Positions 57,960-64,000 of a DNA stretch of 64,000 nucleotides are shown piece by piece (position 1 is the first letter of the stretch; each line of letters opens with the position of its first letter). Below the pieces are notes generated by a model, which saw only the letters and a program-made list of their open reading frames with translations, was not told the DNA's origin and did not search any database. The stretch lies in contig CM032666.1 in the NCBI GenBank assembly GCA_019095985.1, positions 61,908,644 through 61,972,643 on the forward strand, in the 5' to 3' direction. Position numbers and translations under genes: made by a program. The stretch comes from Streblospio benedicti. Its lineage: Eukaryota > Annelida > Polychaeta > Spionida > Spionidae.

Positions 57960-59230
57960 CAAACTAAACAATATCCAGGCATTTGTGGTTTTGTCCATTT
58001 ATCAAACTTCTGCACTACAATTACATCAGCCTATGACAGCTACACACGCTGTTCTGTGCGATCACTTTGATGTTCATTGATTATGGAGGTTTACCTAGAA
58101 GTAGCAGGTGTGCTGGATTCATGAACATATTTGAAGTGGGGCAAAAGTAGTCCGGTTGACAACTAACCATATACAAAATCCGTATATGGACAGTCCTGAT
58201 ACTGTTGTGAATTGACGTCTATAAGTATACGTCTATACGTCAAATATACGTACGTTTAGGGAAATTGACGTAAATACGTCACACCCTCATCAAGATGGCG
58301 TAAGAGGACTACTTGTCCTCAATGAGTCAAAATTGGCGCATTGATCTAGTTATATTTTTATCCTATATATTTAAAACTGTGAGTATAAAATATTGCATGG
58401 TTATATATATTTGTTTTACTATTTTAAATTGTTGTTTCAATGTGTGATTTAAGTGCATATGTTGTGTGATTTGTATTGTTTTGCACTATGTTTTTGTACA
58501 CGCATAACAATGTAGGTGAAATGGATTTTTAAAAATAAACATTCTTGGCACTTCTGCCCGGGACATCAAACCATACACTTTGCGTTGGATATTTATTCGT
58601 GTGTTAAAGAACAAAAGTCAAACCTCCTGGTAGGTTTTATCTTTATTAATCACATATAAATAAGAGCGAACACTGGTTTTCCTCTACTAGTAAGGTGAGC
58701 CATTTTTACACGTATATACCATTTTTTTTACTTAAATTATCCTCATGCAAACACACAATTTAAACATACTCCGTCTCTGTCAGCCTGACAAAGGTACCTA
58801 TAGGGAAACTACCAGGTGCTGGCAGAGGCACAAATTATCATCAAGCACACACACAACAATATACCTGTTCCTGATTCAGCCCGACAAAAGTACCTACAGA
58901 GGAACTACCTGGAGCTGACAGGAATAAAACTCGCACACACGCTTACATTAGCGAGCCTTGCTGGTGGAGTGGAACCCGTGTTCCACTCATCTAAAAACAA
59001 TAATAATCCTCACGTAAATTACAACAATACAGCATATTTTTACACGGCAGTTCTGGAGATAGATATCCAATGAAAATACATGCAAAAGACTGATAAATCA
59101 ATAAAATGTTGTAGAAAGTTTGTGAGACCAATATGGCAGCTTCTTTGTCTACATGTCGGAGAGCGCACGCTGCTTGGACGACAGACATATTTGATTGACA
59201 GCATCGGAACTATGAATAACATAACAATTA
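57960..59230. other. AT-rich spacer with small repeats
   Basis: TATACGT/ACGTC words cluster at 58,210-58,280, followed by a CAAGATGGCGTAAG word near 58,291. About 75 bases around 58,785-58,835 and 58,878-58,925 are related (GACAAA-GTACCTA, GAACTACC-GG, GCTG-CAG). No gene recognised. Confidence 0.5.
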
Positions 59231-59232
59231 TC

Positions 59233-60066
59233 ACATCTGAATCTGAATCTGAATCTGAGCAATTACTCGCAGAGTCCTGAACAGGCACATGGCGAGGAGG
59301 AGGAGGAGTGTGACTTGATTAGTCACTGCGCTGGCCGATCAGGGTCTTGAACTGATCGACCATCTGCGCTTGAACCACGTGTTCGTCTAGAGCATTCCAC
59401 TCTCTAATTGTTTTGACAAAAAACGACTGAGTGTATTGTTCGTAATTTGAGTTTGGCACTACAAATGTTTTCGAGTTATTTCTGACGTGGGCTGAAACTG
59501 GGTTTTCTGAATGATAGCCTGAGAAGGCTTTTTGCCTTGATGATAGCTACAGCCAGTTCTAGTTGGCGCCAGGAAGTTTTCCGGAGGCATCGCTTAATGA
59601 GACCATTTATGACCTTGAACATATATGTGAGACGCAGGTCTTTGGCGTCTTTTTGAAGGTCTTGAAGGTCTAGGGTTTTTGAGCATACTGGTGACACAGC
59701 CTGGAGATCTAGATTTGTAGTCACCAGTGATAAAAGGGCCGCCCCTGCGCTGGACTTTCGAAGTTTCACCATCAGTACTTGAGTAAGGTCCCATACAATG
59801 GCACCATAGTCCAGAATTGATCGGACCAGGGAGATGTATGCGGTTTTTTTAAGATCTGAAGGCCAGCGGCTCAAGTTTCTGCGGAGGAATCCTAGTGATT
59901 TGTTGGCTTTACTGCTGACATTATTTATGTGTTTTGACCATTTAAGGTCCTCTGCGAGTTCAATGCCCAGATACGGATGTGATTTAACATTTTTCAGTAT
60001 TGTATCATTTAATTTGTAGAAGTAAGGCTTCCTGTTCCGGACTGGCAAAATATAGCATTTGTCTGC
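59233..60066 (-). mobile_element. 5'-truncated LINE (CR1/L2/Jockey-like), 3' end of ORF2 and tail
   Basis: Minus-strand coding similarity begins abruptly near 60,066 with CYILPVRNRKPYFYKLND, then VKSHPYLGIELAEDLKWSKH, NKSLGFLRRNLS, LVRSILDYGAIVWD and the C-terminal region to a stop near 59,314. The frame from 60,048 is open to about 59,476, then shifts once into TFVVPNSNYEQYTQSFFVKT and VKTIREWNALDEHVV. The tail has GATTCA repeats (59,262-59,233 on the minus strand), typical of L2/Jockey-type 3' ends. RT motifs A-C are lost, so it is a dead 3' fragment, but its open frame suggests it is younger than the LINEs at 16.3 and 32.1 kb. Confidence 0.85.
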
Positions 60067-60069
60067 ACA

Positions 60070-60320
60070 TCAGCCTCACATATTCTTTTTTCCCTCGCTA
60101 CATTTGCAATTTTATCCAATAAATCACTTTTTGAATACTGTAAGATAAGTCAACACAAATGCCCCCCATGAGACTAGGTCAAACGAGAAAATGCCCCCAC
60201 CTATCTAAAAAAAATATATATGCAACGAATTTACGTTCCACATTCCACCACATTATTATTTCTTTGGTGGTGGGCCAAAGCCTTTCCTAACATTGGTTCC
60301 ATCTGTCACAGCCGTATGTC
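60070..60320. other. Spacer between the LINE and a hAT-like remnant
   Basis: AT-rich and short of features; the boundary with the next remnant is not sharp. Confidence 0.4.
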
Positions 60321-60880
60321 GTGCCTTTGCGAGCTAAACAAAGAGCAAACATTGCATCTTGTTACATTCCGTGGATGAAAATACTGAAAGCTCATTGCCC
60401 TGCAACGATAGCTGTTGATATGTCGGAGGTGATTACAAAAATGTGTCGACAGGAGCTTGGTAGGTTAACTGTACTCAACAAAGGACTAGTAGATGCATTG
60501 GCAGATTTTTTGGTGCCATTTGAGGCGGTCACAAAGGCATGTGAGGGAAACAAAGAGCAAACAATGCATCTTGCTATTCTGTGGGTGAAAATACTTGAAG
60601 CTCATTGCACTGCAATGGTAGCTGTTGATATGAGAAAAACGTCTGTGAAGGCAGAAGAAAAGGTGTGGATGCATTTACATAAGGTTTTGTTTTCTCAGAT
60701 GTGTTAGAAGAGACTTGGAAAACGGTCTTCCAAGTAACCTATGAACAAGATCATGGCACTGATGTTGTGGTCGTAAACACGTGGCTAAAAGACTGTTTTG
60801 AATCTAAACCGATTTACTTTCATAATGTAATCATCACTTTAGCCTCAATCAACCACTTGACCTCCTGAAATCCATTTGAA
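60321..60880 (+). pseudogene. hAT/ZBED-like transposase fragment with internal duplication
   Basis: The frame 60,321-60,707 contains LVDALADFLVPFEAVTKACEG, NKEQTMHLAILWVKILEAHC and VDMRKT, the pattern found before the catalytic C-terminal part of hAT/ZBED proteins (a fL-pf--aT-ll---ptl--v-p-----L helix pair). About 100 bases are duplicated: the block starting AACAAAGAGCAAAC occurs at 60,338 and again at 60,550, so the first part of the frame repeats LWVKILEAHC-like residues. Similarity seems to continue in another frame to about 60,870. It is not the same fragment as the hAT remnant at 57.2 kb. The call rests on a weak pattern. Confidence 0.35.
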
Positions 60881-60899
60881 AAAACACATGTGCAAAAGG

Positions 60900-62120
60900 C
60901 TGGGCGGACCATGCAATCAAGAGATTTCTCTGCCTCAAAATGTCATAAGTATTCAGTTAAAACCTTTAAATTTAGCGCAATTTCGAAATTATCCACTGTA
61001 AAAACATTTGTGAATGATAAAAGACCAATGTGCAGGGCATGAAATGGTGACCAGCAGCTCGCCATAGGCCCCCAGAAAATATTGCATGCTCCTAGAAATT
61101 AAACTGTGGTCGCCAAATGCGACTTTGCAAAAACAGATATAATACTGCTTGTGAGCTGTGTCTTTGGTGGAAGTGGGTGTGGCATCATGAAATAATAACG
61201 CTCTTTTCTGAAAATATTTCCGGGACTTTGCGGGAGTGAACTCTACATTAAAGGCCGTGCCTGCCGGCCCGTATGATAAATCTGGGCAGGTTTATTGGGG
61301 CTTGAACTCTTGAACCAAGTCATAACATAGAAGACCTTTAAAAAAAATGTACACATGCCATCCAATGGAAGACCGTAGTATACTGAAAACAAATCGACAA
61401 AAGGTCAATGTCACAATGAAAAATTCTAAGACTAGTAAGGCCGATTTTACAAATCGATATAAATCTGAATCAAACCGCAGAACACACACAAAAAAAAGAC
61501 CATAGAACAACTGCAACAATAACCCGAAGAAAGGTTAAATAATAGAGAAATGTGACTCACCATTCCCCAAAAAAATTATAATATTTTACTTGCTTTCAAA
61601 CACGTGCACACTTTTCAAAGTCGGCCGGTCGAATGATGACACGTCAGCTTCAAATGTCAGCTGATCAAATGCAGTACTGAACAGCAGGTGCGCGAGCCTC
61701 GATTCCAATATTGATACTGCAGAGCGACTGCTAGCCTCGGACACACAGGCTGGTTATTGATATCCTTGGTTGGTGGCAACCACACAAGATTCTGGATGAT
61801 CGAGACTAAGCGACTGCGGCCTGCAATGAATATTATGGGCGATTGTGTTTATAATATGCAATTGTGCCTTAAAATGATTGGATTTATGATACTTCGAAAT
61901 TAAAATTAAAAGCCCTCTTAAAAGTATGCTTTGATCAATTTCACACTGATCATGTGAATACATAAATCATGAATTTTTCATTTCGCGTAGGGAGTGCTCA
62001 TTAGTAATGGAGGGGGTGTCTAATTTTGCGAAAGCGATGGTTGAATTTCCTCCCCCTGACATAGTTAAAACGTTTCTGGACCTCCCATTCGGCATAGCCC
62101 CCCCATAGATATACCCTTAA
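60900..62120. other. Spacer, nothing recognised
   Basis: No domain-bearing frame; composition AT-rich with a few GC patches near 61,250 and 61,620-61,740. Confidence 0.45.
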
Positions 62121-62129
62121 CTAACAGTA

Positions 62130-62570
62130 CTAGCTGTCTACCCAGTGCTGCTCGGGTTGAAACAGATGAAATTCGGAACACATCACTCCTCATCCTTCCC
62201 TCTGTTCCCCATCCTGTACAACAGCTCCTGTTAGTATACAGGCCTGGGACAGATTAAATACACCTCCATCACCTTCCTCCCATGTGACAGCCATATACTC
62301 TCTACATGTATATGGCAATGATTGATCCCTCTAACATCCCTCCCACCAGCTACTGCTACCCTTGGTAAACACGTGAAGAATAGATCAATTGTTCCACCCT
62401 CCCCTACTATTCCTTCCGCCTTTACTCACCTCTTCTTCCCCATCACTCTCTACCTTATCCCCCTCCAAACAAGTCCAGAACAGACTAAATGCATCTCCAT
62501 CACCCCCTTCCTGCTGCTGTTGCTTGGGTTGAAAAGGATGAGATCTGGAACAGATTAAATGCTTCGAACT
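62130..62570. repeat. Short imperfect direct repeats, CT-rich
   Basis: A block with CTGC-CGGGTTGAAA-AGATGA and TCTGGAACAGATTAAAT-type words recurs in whole or part at about 62,150, 62,250, 62,470 and 62,525, separated by C/T-rich sequence. It may be a decayed SINE-like or satellite repeat. No gene. Confidence 0.5.
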
Positions 62571-62579
62571 CCTCTACTT

Positions 62580-63130
62580 GCCAGTCCATAAGGCCCTGTA
62601 GTGAACCCGGAAGTTGAGACTACCAAAAGGTTTTTTGGATGATTTGGCATCTGTAGGCCCCATAGAGCTCAAATCCACCGGATGCTAAAAAATTTACCTT
62701 GGGCAACAATTTTTATGGCCATTTTTCAAAATGGCCGCCATGAAAATGATGAATACGGCTAAGAATGACTATAGAACCCACAAAAACATAATATTGGTGT
62801 CAAATTGATGAGTAATTGGTAAGCTGTAAGGTTTTTACATAACAAAGTATAAATAAATCAGGTGGCCATCTTTTTTTTCAAAATGGCCGCCATTATGAAA
62901 ACTTGCCACCAAAACGTGCCACAGGAGAGAAAATTCATTGTATTTGTCTTTGTTTCCAGACTATGTTGTTGTCTATTGATTTTAAACTTTGATATAAATA
63001 TGGACTAAGAATAAGTCAATAAAATAATCAATAAATCAATATGTTAGTGCAATCATGAATTAAGGGAAGAAGAGCCAAGGGTGCCGCAGTTAGAGTCGGG
63101 AGCTGTGGGGGGAACCGAGCCGGAAGGCCG
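62580..63130. repeat. Repeat with TTTCAAAATGGCCGCCAT, two copies
   Basis: The word TTTCAAAATGGCCGCCAT occurs near 62,724 and 62,877, with related AT-rich flanks about 155 bases apart. The remainder up to 63,130 is unremarkable. Confidence 0.6.
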
Positions 63131-63139
63131 GAACCCTCA

Positions 63140-63724
63140 GTGAAAACGGAGTCTCTGGACAAGACAAACCAGGTTCACGACGGTATGCAGGAAGACGATG
63201 TTGACTCGGGAAAGGAGGTCCTTCCGCGAGGTCAGGCAGCAGCGAAATTGTGGAATAGGTGGTTTTCGCTCTGTCAGTGGGACCGCCAAGAAGACGAAAT
63301 GGGTGGATCGACTGAGCGAGTTTTCTTCCTGGGACCTGTATGCAATGTGGAACCCGGGGAGAGACTTGAGCTCAGAGTGGAATGGTGCAAAGAAGCGGGA
63401 ACGCCAGGGTATCATCTACGTTTGGATACTGCCAAAAGGGTCCTGATCGACCTACTCAAGACGAACCAGGCTGACATTGAGAAGAAATTGGCTGAAGGGG
63501 GAATTCCCAACGCTATAAAGATGCGGCGCGAGTGGACCTCTATATTGAAGTCCCTCCTGGTAGAGACGCAACCCGGCCAGCGAGCTGAGATGTGGAGGCA
63601 GACGAGCAGAGTGCTGGACAACTGGCAGAGCACTAACATCCCCAGTTACGATTCACGCCATGCCTTGCTGGACGCTCTGGTGTCGGTAGCGAGTCGGACC
63701 TTGGACAGCGCACGGTTCGTTTGA
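63140..63724 (+). CDS. Unrecognised 194-codon frame, possibly gag-like
   Basis: The frame is hydrophilic and Trp-rich and GC-rich relative to the AT-rich sequence before 63,060. Readable segments include AAKLWNRWFSLCQWDRQ, VLIDLLKTNQADIEKKLAEG, RREWTSILKSLLVETQPGQR and WQSTNIPSYDSRHALLDALV. An overlapping plus frame (63,198-63,446) is also open and Trp/Lys-rich. After the stop, another frame reads KKRLVPKPKKEKRWDYESPS, a basic Ser/Arg/Pro-rich tail. A basic, charged product with such a tail could be the start of a retroelement gag or ORF1, or a host exon. I recognise no domain. The sequence runs to the window edge. Confidence 0.3.
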   Translation: MKTESLDKTNQVHDGMQEDDVDSGKEVLPRGQAAAKLWNRWFSLCQWDRQEDEMGGSTERVFFLGPVCNVEPGERLELRVEWCKEAGTPGYHLRLDTAKRVLIDLLKTNQADIEKKLAEGGIPNAIKMRREWTSILKSLLVETQPGQRAEMWRQTSRVLDNWQSTNIPSYDSRHALLDALVSVASRTLDSARFV

Positions 63725-64000
63725 AGAAACGCCTGGTGCCCAAGCCAAAGAAGGAGAAGCGATGGGACTATGAGTCGCCTTCGCGTTCCCCTAACAAGCA
63801 AGTACCAGTCCTATGAAAGCAGAGCAGTCAGGACACCTGGCCATGGCCCTGCGGGCGTTGCACTCAGGGGGTACGAAGGATCCCGAAGTTAATAACGTGG
63901 GGCAAGGCGAGAAGTGCCAACCAAGCCCGGCCGACACGACCAACCCGTTTGTCCGCTGTTATTACTAGTCACCGTTTGTTGACGCAGCGGAGCAGCAATG

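Overview
The window looks like a stretch of scaffold from an animal genome, probably a marine invertebrate; I cannot fix the phylum. It is mostly AT-rich, has two 100-base runs of N, shows eukaryotic splice signals, and is dominated by transposable elements and tandem repeats. No rRNA, tRNA or CRISPR was recognised. Two or three exons look like host genes; nearly everything else recognisable comes from mobile elements or repeated gene families.

0-20 kb: AT-rich sequence with a near-perfect palindrome (3.07-3.19 kb), a 5'-truncated LINE (3.4-5.15 kb), an array of foldback repeats (5.15-6.56 kb), a long microsatellite (7.0-7.2 kb), three ~0.9 kb repeat units (10.0-12.45 kb), a fossil envelope-like gene of an LTR-type retroelement (13.4-15.1 kb), a very old LINE scrap (16.3 kb) and tandem repeats carrying a GGCCATCTTGG motif.

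20-26.4 kb: a cysteine-rich secreted-protein exon (19.96-20.56 kb, +) and a transmembrane exon (26.09-26.34 kb, +) have splice sites of matching phase and may belong to one type I membrane-protein gene. Between them, on the other strand, lie pieces of a repetitive multi-domain family: the GG-signature and downstream part (21.36-22.5 kb) and a PIN/XPG-like nuclease exon (23.92-24.65 kb). An N-terminal zinc-binding part of the same kind of family is at 55.2-56.25 kb (+).

26.85-31.6 kb: a fossil Polinton/Maverick (adintovirus-like) element only about 4.7 kb long, bounded by similar inverted ends. It holds integrase, minor-capsid-like, major-capsid and packaging-ATPase genes. Its first gene, just inside the left end, encodes a 191-residue protein resembling TATA-binding protein. 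This is the most interesting signal in the window.

32-40 kb: a decayed LINE and two relatives of a non-autonomous DNA transposon with long inverted ends (37,457-38,893 with a candidate 6-bp target duplication, and about 32.85-35.73 kb).

40.4-49.5 kb: a GC-rich block of broken elements, including a large inverted duplication of an unclassified repeat with old coding remnants and the integrase tail of a Ty3/Gypsy-like element.

49.5-64 kb: a LINE ORF1 remnant with RRM-like, zinc-knuckle and NADAR-like parts; an array of ~376-bp units each carrying an exon-like cassette of about 141 bases; two hAT transposase remnants; a 5'-truncated LINE; and an unrecognised 194-codon ORF near the right edge. 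All identifications come from reading motifs; no database search was run.
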